64,000 bases of DNA, taken from the NCBI GenBank assembly GCA_948099385.1, contig CANUEZ040000159.1:5102501-5166500 (forward strand), in the 5' to 3' direction. The notes beneath the pieces were generated by a model. That model did not search any database, was not told the origin of the DNA, and was given only the letters and a program-made list of their open reading frames with translations. Below are positions 11,219-23,828 of this stretch, one piece after another. The DNA is from Fasciola hepatica (Eukaryota > Platyhelminthes > Trematoda > Plagiorchiida > Fasciolidae). The position numbers were made by a program, and so were the translations under genes. The number at the start of each line of letters is the position of its first letter. Position 1 is the stretch's first letter.

Positions 11219-11605
11219 GCGGACCAGGTAGTACTTGCTGATGCATTTCCTATAGCTTTGTTGAGGCTGGTTTCAGGGCCGCAGACATAATATAACTAAG
11301 TAATGGTAATAAATTTAGGAGCGGATGAGGCATATTGACAACATGTAGGGAGTATTACGGTGATCTCCATAAACGTAAACGCATCCGGAAGGATCTATTT
11401 CAGATTAAGTTGGCAGGATCCTATAAGTTAGTATGGAAAGATAGTTAGTAGACGCAGACATGCTTTACGTATATCGACGACGAACTCTAGGATAAGCGGT
11501 CAAACAAAATAATCAGAATTTCAAAAGCGGTGAAGTTGTTTAGGAAGGTAAGGTAAATCGAGAAAGCAGAACAATGGCTTAAAAGTCGAGGCCTTTCTCG
11601 TAAGC

Positions 11606-13690
11606 TTAACTTTCGGTTATGGGCACGCTGAATAAGCGCAGACCAGTTGGGACAGAAAGGGATTCATCAACAGCGTGCACGAATGCATACTTTGACTGAG
11701 AAGATCTGATGTGCAAGGGAAATTTATTACAGATTCTGGAGCACGTGAAGAGAAATAATCTAGATCGTAGAACAGTCCTCACGGAGGGTGTGGTAATAGT
11801 ATACCGTCTATTACGGAGTGAATATCCAGTGCTCAGGGAGAAGCATAACTGGTTGGAGAAATAAGCTTGCTTAGTCAATAGCTTATACGGAAATACCAGG
11901 CCCAGCTTGATGTGACGAAGTCACAATGGTTCTATTTTGGGAGATAAGCATGGCTCCCTTTAGTTTGAGTTTGACGACCAACCGATAAGCCGCTTTGTGA
12001 AACTTCTCTGAATACATTCGTTAATGTGCCTGTCGGATTTTTTCATACTAGTGAAGGTTAAGGGACAATGTTCGTGAAGGGGCCTGGCATGTACTTTGTA
12101 CATGTGAGGAATGCTTACCCTAAGCTGGAAGGATCTGAGCAGAAGATCAAGACAGATTTTAGCCTTCGCCACTTGGGAGACAGCATGTTCCGAGAAGTCG
12201 AAAGAGCAAGAATAACTTAGGCCAAGGTCCCTTACTAAAGGCTGGCTGTCGATGGGTGAACCGCCGACGCATGAGGAACCAGGAGGAACCTGGCACTTGT
12301 AAGCAAGAAAGATACACTTATTGGCGGAGAATTTCATCACCCAGGTTGAGCACCATTCATCAGCAGCCGCTTAGTCAGCAGAAGTTTTAGGGATGGTAGT
12401 ACTGAGGTTGCTCAGAGAAGGAGTACAAACTATCCTAATATTGTCCGCAAAAGAGAACGGCATGCCATTTTGTAGTGTTGGAATCGTATCATTTATATAC
12501 GGGAGGAACAGAAAAGGGCCTAAAACACTGCCCTGAATAACACCGCTAGTATAGGGGCTTAGGGTTAGAGGTGTGCCCAATTATCAAAGCAACCTGTGAA
12601 CGATGAAGCAAGTAAGGTGAGAATCAAAAAAGTAGTGGATCGACAATGCCAAATTATCGTAGCTTTGTTAAAAGGTGGGGGTGAGGCACACGATCAAATG
12701 CCCTAGATAAGTCAAGATAGAGAACAACAAAAAGTTTTCCGCTTTCAGCTGATTCGGTGACGAGATACAGAAAATCATACTGACAAGTCATGCAGGACCG
12801 TGAAAAGAGGAATCCATATTTATTGTCATCAGTAGGGCTGAGGCTTAATGAATAGTCAATAATGTGACCTACAACTATTTTCTCCATTATTTTGGATAAG
12901 ATGAGGGTATGGTTTATGGGGCGATAATTGGATACCTCATGTATGAATGGGAACGATTACCAAGAGCTTCCAATTAGCAGGTACGGTGCTACCATTAAGT
13001 GAAGGAGTGAACAGGTTAAGCAGCAACAAGGGGAGATCCGGTCCGCCATTGTTGAGAGCAACTGGTGGTAAGCCATCGGGGCCTAATCAAGGGGGGTTGC
13101 TATTGGATAGTAGCTTAGACATACTCCTGGCATCGAAGGGTATCGTAGAAGGGACAGAGTCAGTAAGTGGCGAAGATCTGGGAGGGGCACTGACAGTAGC
13201 AGGAGCCATGGCTAAGGCAAAGAACGCATTGAAGGCTTCGGCTACGCAAGGTGGGGAGGTGATAGATGAGTTATTATCCACAATCAAAATTTGGAGGTCG
13301 GCCTTAATATCAGCGTTTCTAGACTTATGCAACGTAGAAAGAATTCGCGACTTGTTGGGATGACTCAATGCCTCAGCTCCTCGGTATCGAAGTCTAGTAT
13401 TATCTTGTCGTCGAATAATTTCGGAGAGGCAGTTTAGACGAATAAAAAATGGAAAGTCGTTGGAAATACGTAGTTGTTTGAGAAGTTTATGATATTCTGA
13501 TGGAGCGGCGAAACAGGGAACTTCTTTATAGGTACAGCCTGGGCAGTATTGGACAGTCATTTCAGACAGTTGAAAAATAACGAGCAGAAAATATCTGCAG
13601 CAAGCTGAGGGTCATGGGTAAGGAAATACTCACCTCGGTCTATCTGGCGAATAAACGTGATAGCTAGAAGAAAGCAGAATCCCAGTTCAT
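11606..13690 (-). pseudogene. Reverse transcriptase of the 8-13.7 kb CR1-like copy, broken
   Basis: Fragments in order on minus: a domain-0 segment with LSHPNKSRILSTLHKSR (13560-13087), the palm motif VLYLDLSRAFDRVPHPHLL (12887-12654), TSGVIQGSVLGPFLFLPYIND followed by FADNIRIV (12580-12371), the thumb with MMKFSANKC...AKAKICLDLL (12340-11960), and the C-terminal RSRLFLFTCSRICNKFPLHIRSS (11878-11606). The catalytic FADD box has become FADN, and frameshifts and stops separate the pieces, so it is inactive. Each piece aligns with the 29.1-32.4 kb copy. Confidence 0.85.
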
Positions 13691-15100
13691 ACTATATAGG
13701 TTGTTGCACTGCTTGCCAGCAAAAGCAGTACTCGCTGTTTGTTAGCCGTTTTAACAGATTTCCGTGAAAACCTCGAAAAACTCGGAAGTTTCGGCCAACC
13801 CTGGACGCTAAACCGCATCAACGTCGGCAACAAAAATTAAACATATAGCACCTTCCGAGGGTTATTGTTTAGCACTGAGCATTACATCTGACGATAGGAC
13901 CCGGGCCACCGTGGTAGTGGTTACCACGCCCATCATTTCTCGTAAATCCTCATGAACCGTGACCCGATTCAGGCTACTTTTATCGCAAGTACAATATACT
14001 TCGGTCGCCTTCATAGCTCTTCAAGCAGGAAGGACAATTGTCTGCGTGTATCAGAGCCCGTCTTCTCCAGCGAAGGAAACCGATTAGCAAATGCAATGCT
14101 TACGGCTTCTCACGGGCTTAGAGGGAGATCCTGATGGCAGGGAACCTTAAAGCCCCAGCATTACACTGGGTAAACATGCCAGCCCCTGGGGGGTCTTTTG
14201 GTTACAGTCCTCCAGGCCACATAATATGGAACTGACCCGACTTGCCTGAGGAGAACAGAGGCGAGCAAGGGCAGCTTCCGACAACCCTGAGCCTTGTGAC
14301 CGTACGGCACTCAAGGGACGTCTGTGACCTTCACGTTAAGGTTCAGTTTGGAGACAGTGGCCACGGAATTCTCCGTTTGACGCTGAGCCAGAGTAGACTA
14401 TAACCTCCAGACAGAACGAGTGGCAGCCAGCTGATATGCCAGATAATGCTGAAGGAACTGGGGACTGGGAACAAAAGTGTGGATGAACAGGTTGAGGGCT
14501 TTGTGGAGTGGCTTTGAATGCACACCAGGGATAAGCTTCTGTCACCGACCGACAGAACAGCTCCCCTTAGGGCGGTTCGTCATAGCGGTGCCCAGCTACT
14601 GTGGGCTAGTGGGGCATGGAAGGCTGTCCAGTGGTAGAAATCTGCTTTTGCCAGACACAACTGTGGTCCCAGACGTTACTAGCAGCGTGAGGCGGAAAGG
14701 GAAAAGTCAAGTGAGATTCATAAAGGATGCAGAAGTACGTGGATTACCGAGCCAAAATAGCCACATTTTAACCCCAAGGGGTGTAACAACTAACCTCAGT
14801 ACAAGGCCACTCTGAGTGTGTCCGCTGATGGGGTAATGGATCCCAGAGTCGACCGACCACTAATGCCCTGGAGGAGACAGAGTCTTGTCGGCACCACCTC
14901 CAGCGGGTACTGAAACGAGATAACGGGGCCTTCGCTTTTCCGCCAGTTGCCAACTATGCTGAGTCCCAAACGTCATGGGAGGTCGTCACAGTAAGCGGGA
15001 TGCTTAAGTTCTAGAAAACGGACTTCGCAAGCCACGGTTTGCATCGCGTGGTTGGATGTGACTTGGTTTGATTGGATATAGACGTCTCCAGTCTTAAAAA
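13691..15100. other. Unassigned sequence between CR1-like copies
   Basis: Several medium open frames occur on plus (for example 14477-14815), but none resembles a protein family I know and base composition does not change. Probably older repeat sequence; nothing further is supported. Confidence 0.4.
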
Positions 15101-17960
15101 TAGTAGTATGAATAATAATAATAGTTTATTTCAGAGACTCCCGATGCATGTCAGACGCATGCTGGAATTCTTACAAGTGACCAAATGGACAGACAAAATT
15201 AGTGAAAAATTGGGAAATACCCAAGACAAAGGAGCGGCAGATAAAACTAGAGGAGAGATGAAAAGCAGATAAATGTATGCTTACCGAGGGATAATTGGGA
15301 CGTTTTGATCGAACCCAGGGATGGATTCAAACTTGCGCCCGGCAATTTTGAAAGTCAAGGCCAAATGGAGAGGCTGTCTGAGCCAGGTGGAGGAGATCGG
15401 GACCTGGGAGTTTTACATGAGGAGGACTGAAAATCAGCTTGAGAAACCGTGGTAACCAGAAACGATGAAGGAAGAAAGAAGAAAAGAAATGAAAGACGGA
15501 AAATTGAGTTGTACCGCTCGGGGTTAGGTAGTCGTGACGTATGACTCATTGCAATAACTGGACGGTGTCAAGCCGAAAGCAGGAAGCGGCCAATGCAAGA
15601 TGTGAGGAGTGGGTCAGATGGCAGCAATGGTGCGGGAGGATCGAGATACGGTATATATGAGGCACAAATATAGACAAAATGGACGCATACCATGAGGGGC
15701 GGCAGCATGGTGGCGAGAGAACTGGATGACAAAGCACTGGAGGAGGCAGGGGAAGTATATGAATACATATGTACATTTATGTATATATATACATATAAGA
15801 AGAGGAGGAGCGAAGCGCATTGAATTGATTGAACGCGGGAGTGGCAGTGCTTGGAAGAGACAGGTTGGGTTATCCCAAATGGTACGAATTAGCTTGAATA
15901 TGTCCTGAAGAATTAGTTTATGACAGGTGAACATAAAGAGGTCCACAGGGAGAGAGGAGTGACTTTGGAAGTACAGAAGTAATGGCTATGAGCAGAAGTT
16001 GATAAACGAGGGCATACAAAGGAGAGAATCGAAGAAAAAAGGATGATTGAATGTAACAGTCAGAATAATTCAGGTGTGACATGTGGTGATGATCGAAAAT
16101 AAGTGGAGTGGTTTTAAATGGGCTTACATTATGCAGCAAGAAGATGGCTGGAGAAAGCAGAGCGAGCTGCCTTATCGGGTGGACGGAACGACGTGAAATA
16201 TCGGTGGGTGAATTTACCTTTGATTTGAGACGAGCTTCGTTGCAGTGGGCAGTAGTTATAACGGCGAATAACAAAGGAGATGAATGGGGATATGGAGAAC
16301 CAGAAAGATCGGGCAATATCAAACGGCACTGTTTGAAAATTTGCGTAAATGCGTCGTACTTATAAGTTTACCTTGGGTCGGAAGCGGAAAGGCAGCGAAG
16401 CCTGCAGGGCGATCAATATACGAAATGTATAAGAGTACTGATCGGAGAGAGAGTGGTAAGAATTGACCGGCTGTATCGTTTTACTGCAAATAAAGCAGGA
16501 TGAAGACCGAGAAAAATGGAATTGGAGTACCCAGGCAGTAAAGCCTTTGATGTAGCAAAAGGCGCGAGAAATATGCGCACATCGAAATTGGGAGAATCAA
16601 ACTGGAGTACTATTTGTCTGCAGGCGATTGCACAAATTGATTGAGCCAGAAGTTGCTAGTCGGGGCACCGCCCGAGTGGAATATCAGCAGAAGGATTGCG
16701 GACTCAGGCAAGGGAAAAATGGTTGTGGCGAAAAGATAATAAATGTGGCTGCAAAAAATGCAAAGGTTGAAACAACGAGGTCTTTATTGTGGTTGGGCCT
16801 GGGAAAGGTGAGCCTGGTGCGCAATGACGGGAGGTAAAGGTGGAAAAACAAAAAAGGGGTATGACAGAGTGGTGGCTAGTGGGGTACCAAATGAATGGAC
16901 ATTGAGGGCCGGCTAAAGCTACATGAGTGGACAAGGAAATATTGCGGGCTTGGGCAGAGTAAAATAGAAAGGGCGAGAGTGACTTCATGCCATTAGGGCT
17001 GTCATGGTAAAGACGATAGAAAAAAGACCTGATGGGTAGAATGGGTGCCCACAGGGATAGAACGATATGAGAGGGAGGCTGTCAGAGTGCTGACTGGAAC
17101 GACGGATTGGCGAACCTTGGCGGAAGAAGGATGGCGGAAACATCTGCAACCAACAGTGGTGGATGCGGTAGGACGAGGAGAATTAGAACATGCTATCCGC
17201 AACCGGTGCCATTGGGTAGGTGCTGACAGTGCGCTTGACTTCCAACCTGAAAAACCCTTCCGTGAATCGAACACGGGATCAGCGGTCCACCAGCTTAATT
17301 GCGCTCGCTCATTGTTGAAGACTGCTTGCAAGCCCGATGCTCGCCTGTCAAATTTAGGGATCTGACTACGCCCGCACCGCTGGGATTGGCTTGAGTGATC
17401 ATTGATGATTGTTTGGAGGGCAGAGCAACCACAATAAGGGTATATGCTCCAGGATCAATTATTGAGGTTGTGGGAACTTGGACAATAGAGTCAAAGGGGA
17501 ACAGCCATCGACAGACGGCCATGTAGCATTAGTATCCACGAGCCCCAGAGAGAGAGGTAATCGCTGTGGTGCCCGAGGTGGTTTACCGGCATTGAGGATT
17601 ACTGGAAGGGGGAATGAGATAGAGGAAAGCAGTCTGGGTACGACCCAGATGGAGATAAACAGTTAGCCAAAAAAGAAACAAAATTAAAGCACGAGCCAAT
17701 CGATGCATCTGTCCCCCTAAGGAAGAGTGACGTCATGGAATGTGACCCTGAGACAGGAAAGGGTTCAGTGGAAGCTATGCTATTCGGTAACGAGGATAAG
17801 ATTCGGCCTTGAGCGATCAATCAGTGAGGGAGAAGAATAAGTTTTGCGTGAAATAGTGGCGGAAACTAAGGTGGGGGATAGGGTGGGGGCAGAGTCGGTG
17901 ACATCATGAATGGATGTCGAATGCAACTAATGAACCGCGCCAAGTGAGATTCGAGCAACT
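15101..17960 (-). mobile_element. CR1-like 3' region, minus copy with left-facing arm of the inverted repeat
   Basis: Starts at its 3' tail (AATAATAATAATAGTTTATTTC, 15110-15131 on plus). 15119-16165 mirrors 6633-7679. Beyond 16165 it continues through the family's 3' region: the conserved block encoding QAV.N..RAQLSWW (about 17275-17331 on minus) and the GTGACATCATGAAT..CGCCAAGTGAGAT stretch at 17900-17950 shared with 10930-10980. No reverse transcriptase remains, so it is 5'-truncated near 17960. Confidence 0.8.
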
Positions 17961-18570
17961 GGTCCCGATTGCACCTTCTGTTCTGTTCTGCAGGTGAGCC
18001 CAAAGGTATGTTAATGGGCAACGGGAGGGGCTTCAGACTTACGGATTTGTGTCTGAGTTTGTAGGCTGTTCCAAAGGTTCCTCAGACAGTGGGAGGAAAA
18101 GTGGCAAATTGATTCTCGTGGTTCTCGGTGTCTTCAATCAGTGTTTGTGTTCCCTGTGGTATGGGCTGTTTTCTGCTACTAGTAACGGATCACGGGTTCG
18201 AATAACCCGTAAAGCCGTGTGAACTTATCGACCAGATCACCCTTAGATACCACCTGTTTAGCAAGACTAGGTCCAGTGCTTTGAATCACTCTCTGTAAGC
18301 CCCATCTCGCGGCCCCGTACCAGTTGTAGTGAATCGTCTTTAAAGGGTTACTAACAGCTGTTCATCTCCGACCAGCTCCGGTTCTTACTTCCGAAAATGG
18401 CATTCCACGGGGGCGTATGTGTGCTACTTGAAGTGGTGGGATTGTTCCAGCGTCCCTAGACCTAACAGTCCGACGAAGTTGGAATGTGAGCCAATTACCC
18501 TTGGCTGCTGTCACGAGGCACTGTTGAGCAGCTTCAAAGTTTCGAGCATTTGAAAGCAAAGCTCTTATAC
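17961..18570. other. Unassigned sequence, T-arm-like hairpin at 18189-18207
   Basis: No gene recognised. A 6 bp stem with a 7 base loop, ACGGGT-TCGAATA-ACCCGT, resembles a tRNA T-arm, but no A box, D-arm or acceptor stem accompanies it. Confidence 0.35.
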
Positions 18571-18930
18571 GAACTCAGTTGAAACCACTGATATGCGGAC
18601 CAAATAACTCCGTAACCAAGGTGCAGCAGTTTTTGGAACGAATAAAAAAAGTAACCGTAGAAGAAGACGAAGTGATGAATACATTTGATGTCACTGCACT
18701 TTTACTTCGATTGATTTGAACTTAGCATGAGGGGTGATCAAAGAACTCCTTCAAGACTACTACCCAGACAAACCACTAGAATCACAAACAACTTACGGAC
18801 TGCTGGAAATGTGCCTATACAACGTTTTCAAATTTGATGGTGACGTATACGAACGAATCAAAGGAACACCAATGGGTTCACCGACATCCGGATTTCTCGC
18901 TGCCAGGGCCTGTTTTATGATCCCACCCGT
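18571..18930 (+). pseudogene. Penelope-like element reverse transcriptase fragment
   Basis: Plus-strand fragment with EVMNTFDVTALL (like the Penelope FDVVSLFTSIP motif, about 18670-18705) followed in the next frame by LLEMCLYNVFKFDGDVYERIKGTPMGSPTSGFLA (about 18800-18905, quoted as a span with key residues GTPMGSP). The F-x-F-(D/N)-x3-Y-x-Q/R-I-x-G-x-x-MGSP arrangement is characteristic of Penelope-like reverse transcriptases, known from schistosomes as Cercyon/Perere-10 types. A frameshift near 18715 and loss of the frame after 18905 make it a relic. No GIY-YIG endonuclease is seen. Confidence 0.7.
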
Positions 18931-21900
18931 TTCTCCTTGGCCCCATTATCCAGTGAACTATCTTTTGGCTCACTTGATGGATCCAGACAATAGTATTACC
19001 ACAAGATCCAGGATATTTGGTCTTCAGCCTAGCACCCATGCGCTACCACAAGTATCAACAAATTCATCAATGCAGTGAAGGACGTTTTCCAGGACTACGA
19101 CCAGACTATTTACCATTACGTTAGCTTTCCAACCAGGTACCTTCTCTCCTCTACACACATTTCTCACTTTCTTAGAAGCAGTGCATCTGCTCCTAAGTCA
19201 CGCAATTAGGAGTGGCGTATTACACCCCCTGTACCCATTGATCTGAGCCCGGGGATGTTCCTCTTAGGTGAGCTAGGCCGCTGGCATAGACAATTTACCC
19301 GTCTATCCAAAGAGACCGCGGGTTCTTCGGGAGTGAACCTGCTTTCCGTTCGCTTTCTCGCAGGCAGTCATTTAACAACCGCAAAATTTGGATCACCTCG
19401 CTATGGAGGCCCGGAGGCAATAATGAAGCCCTTGAGCGCAAGAATACAAGACTATACTGTCCAAGGCAGCAAGCCTTGTGGGATGATCTGATGGGGTTTG
19501 TTTGGATTTATTCATGCCGTCAAATCGTGACAGTTATTTTCTCGACTGCGGGCCTAATGTCTACTGTTTGCCACAGCTCATTAACCTCTCCAACCAATTA
19601 TACTAGAGTGCCATGGTCGCAACACCGCCATACTTCTTTGAGGCATTTTGGTACAAAAACCTTGACCTGTAAAACAACACAAATAGATGAGTCTTGTGAC
19701 CTGAACAGACGTCTTATGTGTCAGACTGAAATTGCCGGAGGAAAATAAGAAATGGTAACTGGAACGGAGGCTATTCTGAAATCTTCTACCATGTAGTTCC
19801 GGGACCAGCCCAAGAACAAACCACTGCTCACAACGAAAGCACTCGGAGGTTATCAGAGTTTGCTGGAGCATGAGAGTGGATGAAACACAAACCCTAGACA
19901 GAGCCCTCTCACATATTAAGACAAGTGCATGGACAGCCATTTAAAGGCAAAGGAAAGTGGAAGTCGAAGGCTTCAACGAAAAGCTCTGTAGAGCATCTGA
20001 CCAAAGATCACGGGAACTTACACAACACGTTGAATATCTAAGACACTTGTGCATCCCGTCACACGTATTCGAGCAATGGGTCATGCGGCCATGCTAGTGG
20101 GAGCATGAGACATAGGGAAAACAAGATTAGGCATGTTCCATCCCGGTGGCAGTCGGAAGCCTCGGCTGTGGAATATCTTCTCTTCAGCAACCGGGAAAAT
20201 CCACCCAATCTCCAGTAGTCATGTCCCAATTGAACCCGATGACGCTACTCGGCTTAAGTACGGCTTCATAAACCCTGAACAAGTGACAGTATGCCCGAAA
20301 TGGACGACCAAATTTGGCTATCAACCAGGCATCACAAACCAACAGCAATTCAGCTGACCAGGTGTGGTCGGAGAATGGGCCATCAGCAGAATACTCTACG
20401 GAAAACCGCTACCCGGGGTATGAAATTATCCGGAGGAAAAATCCTGAACAAAAGTGCAGTACAAACACCATTCAATGGTTAATTTTTTGGCCCCAAATTA
20501 AAAGCCGCACCCAAGCCTAAAGCTGGAGTGTGGAAGCTCTAGTTAGAAAAGCCACCTGAAACCTCGGAATGGCCTATCGGTACCCTGTAGCAGCTTCCGT
20601 AGTATACACGATAAGTGGAAGGAAATTCAAGCCGAGGCTACCATGACAGATTGTGCTGCCCTGTGCGAAGCGCGGTACGATGGGAGGTCACACAAAACCG
20701 CCTTAGCTACACCTACAGCATATTCAGGGTACCTACCTTTGACAGACTGCATCCGGGTGGTTCCGGTTATACTCATTTCTGGGGGCAGAAAAGTGTTCCT
20801 TACCCGCGACTACCTCAGCCCTTTTACCAGCCGCAAGATTGAGCATAGGCTTCACGGGCCATTTCCGGCCAGCCCTTGGGATGAGTAGTCACATGCCGAT
20901 ACTCGGGGACCTAGATGCCACAGAGATGAACTGTGAAAGTAGATGGACTGAGGGGTCTTTTGGCCAAGACCCCTCTGGTGTGGTCCACGAAAAGACATCT
21001 TTGCAGCATCTTCACCAGCCTACGCTCCGGAGGGATTGCTACAACCCGCCTCATTGGGTGTCGTACTAACCGAGTAATAATACGGCGGACGGAAACCCAG
21101 ATTTACAGCACCCTTTGGTAAAGATGGCCGTAATAGGGTACGGTTTTTGTTTTTGCCGTGGATCGCAAAAAGCTTCCAGGCAAGTGAGGGAGTGGCTTCA
21201 GGAAACTAGGTGTAAGCGGGTTGGTGTTGAGAGCCAGGTCATCAAACTAGAGTTTTTTATTCAGTAATGCGTATGATGTATGGGACCACGTAAAATGTAT
21301 TCTCAATTTTAGCTCATAATTTTACCCCACAAATGTGGGTGCAACACAGGGGTCCTCCTCCGTGGCGGAAGGGTGCGGTGACTACTGCTCAGCAGAACGA
21401 GCCTCGGGCTTGAAGGAGCTTCCAAAAAGTAAGGCTGCACCAGATGCCTACAACATCTAAGGCTACGAAACTCGGCCGCCAAAATGCAACAGACTTATGA
21501 AACCAGGTTCCATTTGGCCCTCACAAAAAGGCAAAACATTGCTCAGAGTGTATTTCGACTATGTGAAGTCCAACAAAACAATATAGCTCGTCGTTGAGGT
21601 CATGCTATCCGTGACAGGTGGTCATGCCACCACTCAAGAACAGAAGGTCGACACCCCTCTACAACTTTCCCGATCATCATACATCGAAAGCAGTAGGAAA
21701 CGGAGGCACCAACAGTCAGATGACCACAATCCGGAAGACGGGCCTGGTAAGTATATTGTCAGTGGAAAGCCACTATTTCGGAAGTCACCAAAACTGTTCA
21801 ACTGATACAGTAATACGTATTCGCTTTTCAGTGGTCCGGTCCAATTAAAGGCAGGAGAATGCCTTCATGTGGTAAACTTGCCTTCTGTAGGGCACAGTCA

Positions 21901-22370
21901 TCGAAAATCGAGCAAGTTTTAACCCATTCACATGAATCCCAAAGCCGGAGCAAGGATTACTTGTAGTTTCTACGGTACTCGATTGAAAACCAGAAAAAGT
22001 ACAATTGTACACAAGCCTCATGTACTCGGAAAAGTGGACTCGGCAGCAAAGCTGCAAAATTCAGAGCCCTGTGGTTCAAGCACGTTGGTCAGGACAGGTT
22101 CAAGGTTAAGTTCAAGTGTCTCACACAGACAAACAGTCGTGCACAAGTGTTGTGCTTTGACGGGCCCGGCAAAGTGGTGCCGGCCATAATCATATTCAAA
22201 AAATACGTAGAACATTTGCAGGGATTTTTTCACTATACGCCTTTTACACCCTCTTATTTCTCTTTGACTTTGGTCCCTTTGGCAGGGTTGCTTTTATTAT
22301 CAAGCCAAAACGGTCCGTCACAAAGCTCTAAGCGGTGAACTAGTTAACTAATCTGTGAGTAGTGTGTACA
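18931..22370. other. Unassigned repeat-like sequence
   Basis: Short open frames on plus (19255-19491, 20133-20357, 20643-20888, 20839-21069) match no family I know. Around 21930-21985 the sequence resembles 26750-26805 (shared AATGAATC.CAAA.C..GA.CAAGATT and AGTTTCTACGGTA), so a dispersed repeat is present. No catalytic motif is visible. Confidence 0.4.
21925..22030 (+). repeat. Dispersed repeat, related to 26745-26850
   Basis: Shares GTAGTTTCTACGGTA and flanking sequence with 26745-26850 in the same orientation. The match fades after about 100 bp. Nature unknown. Confidence 0.45.
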
Positions 22371-23610
22371 CTCTACCACGGTATATTCAGTTTACGCTTG
22401 TAGTGGTAACGTCAGTTCCCCCGAGTCTAGTTAAGCACAAGACCGCGGATCCCGGTGGTATCCATCACGCTATCCCACAGCCATCACCCGAGGTCATTGC
22501 GTCCTGCGTAGCAGCACCATTCTGCCCTCTCATCGAGGGGGTTAATTTGCCACAGGACTGGAGAGTGGGACGGGTTCTTCTGATTCTCTAGATTGGACGG
22601 AGGAAGATGATCTTTACCAAGCATCTTAAGTCCTTCTGTATTAAAGGCCATAGAGCCTTGTAATACTGATAAAATTGCTCTTCGCCCCAACAATCAGGGC
22701 ATAATTGGAGTGCAGCGGCAAGCGTCAGCCAGGGGTAAGCCATGCCTCAATAACCTAACATCTCCCCGGAATGAAAGGACGGGAAGACGGGTCGAGGTGT
22801 GTCACCTGGAGTTTCAGAAGACAATTGACTAGGTGAACTACGGCCCCCCAGTTTCTTGGGGGGCAGTTTTTCAAATAACGCTTCCCGTAGCGGCATGGTT
22901 GACGGATTACCTGAAAAGCTGGAAATTCCACATCAGGGCAGAAGGAGCCAACTCATCCTCCGCGAAGGCTTGTGGTGGGGTCCCACAGGGGTCCGTCTTA
23001 GGGCCAATACTTTTCCCCGTTTCCTTAGGTGACATGGTGGAAAAGCTAAAGTCTCCCTGCTGCCTGTTCTCAGAAGATGCTAAGATGGCTGAAAACCCGA
23101 TTGAGGAAGGTGTGCGGCTAGACCCGAAAGCTCCATACCTGGTCACCTGCCTGGTGTCTACCGCTGAACGGTAGCAAGTGTGGGCAAGTGCCATTCACTG
23201 ATGCTCCAGCCCCGCGTTACTTGGATTCCTGTAAGCCCTACAAGATAGCGCGAACCTCGGCCATGAAGTAATTGGGGTACTCACCAATTAGTCTTTTAAA
23301 CCATCAGCCCAATGGGCCGTCGCAGCTCACAAGGCTAATAAGACTCTTAGTAAACTTCGATGAACGGTTTAATCTAGAATTCTCAGGGTCTCAACCCATC
23401 GTTTGGCCTCACCTAGAATATGCTCAGCAGGCATGGGCCTCCTCGTTGGTAAGTGACCGGCATGTTCTAGAAGCTTTGCGACGAAGTTATGCAAAGACTA
23501 ACCCAAGGCTCCTGAATCTACCATATTGGTTTGATTGGTACTTGCACTTGAGGACTAGTACTAATGCAACCAAAGTAGTAAATGATTCTTACCGAACCAA
23601 GCGCAATTAA
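22371..23610 (+). pseudogene. L2/CR1-like reverse transcriptase, decayed copy
   Basis: Motifs in order on plus: LKHKTADPGGIH-like start, LPQDWRVGRVLLI (about 22545-22590), a CLNNLTS remnant of the HGFR..SCLTN box (about 22740), EVCHLEFQKTID for the first catalytic aspartate region (about 22795-22830), GGVPQGSVLGPILFPV (about 22972-23020), LFSEDAKM where FADD is expected (about 23065-23090), and PHLEYAQQAWASSLVSDRHVLEALRR (about 23405-23485, key motif PHLEYA). The active-site box FADD is altered to FSED. Several frameshifts; inactive. A different lineage from the CR1-like family at 28-35 kb. Confidence 0.8.
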
Positions 23611-23828
23611 AGAATGAGAGCACCGGTTGAACGGGAATTCAGCTCGAAATTGTACTCTGCGCAGTCGTCATGTACCAGAAATCGAGAATGTAATAGAACA
23701 ACATAAGCAAAAGTTACCAACTATCATCATATCCGTCTCCGCCTAAATGAAGTCCCAGTCTTCTGTAATTCGGTCGTTCTTTATGCGGCTATCTTTCAGA
23801 TTTTTAAACAGGTACTGTGGGACTGGTA

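Larger units (their letters stand above)
8088..13690 (-). mobile_element. CR1-like non-LTR retrotransposon, long 5'-truncated copy
   Basis: Minus-strand member of the same family as 28380-34905. Its 3' tail is the (ATT)n-like block at 8089-8128; the non-coding 3' region runs to about 11600; reverse transcriptase fragments lie at 11606-13560. The plus strand is G-rich here, the mirror of the C-rich plus strand in the 28.4-34.9 kb copy. The endonuclease half is missing, so the copy is truncated at about 13690. Between 10700 and 11600 it carries about 690 bp more than the 28-35 kb copy, including a TA/CATA microsatellite; the part around 10900-10980 recurs at 17870-17960. Confidence 0.85.

Noticed and set aside
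18189..18207. T-arm-like hairpin as a tRNA gene
   Set aside because: No A box, D-arm, anticodon arm or acceptor pairing around it; only one arm is present.
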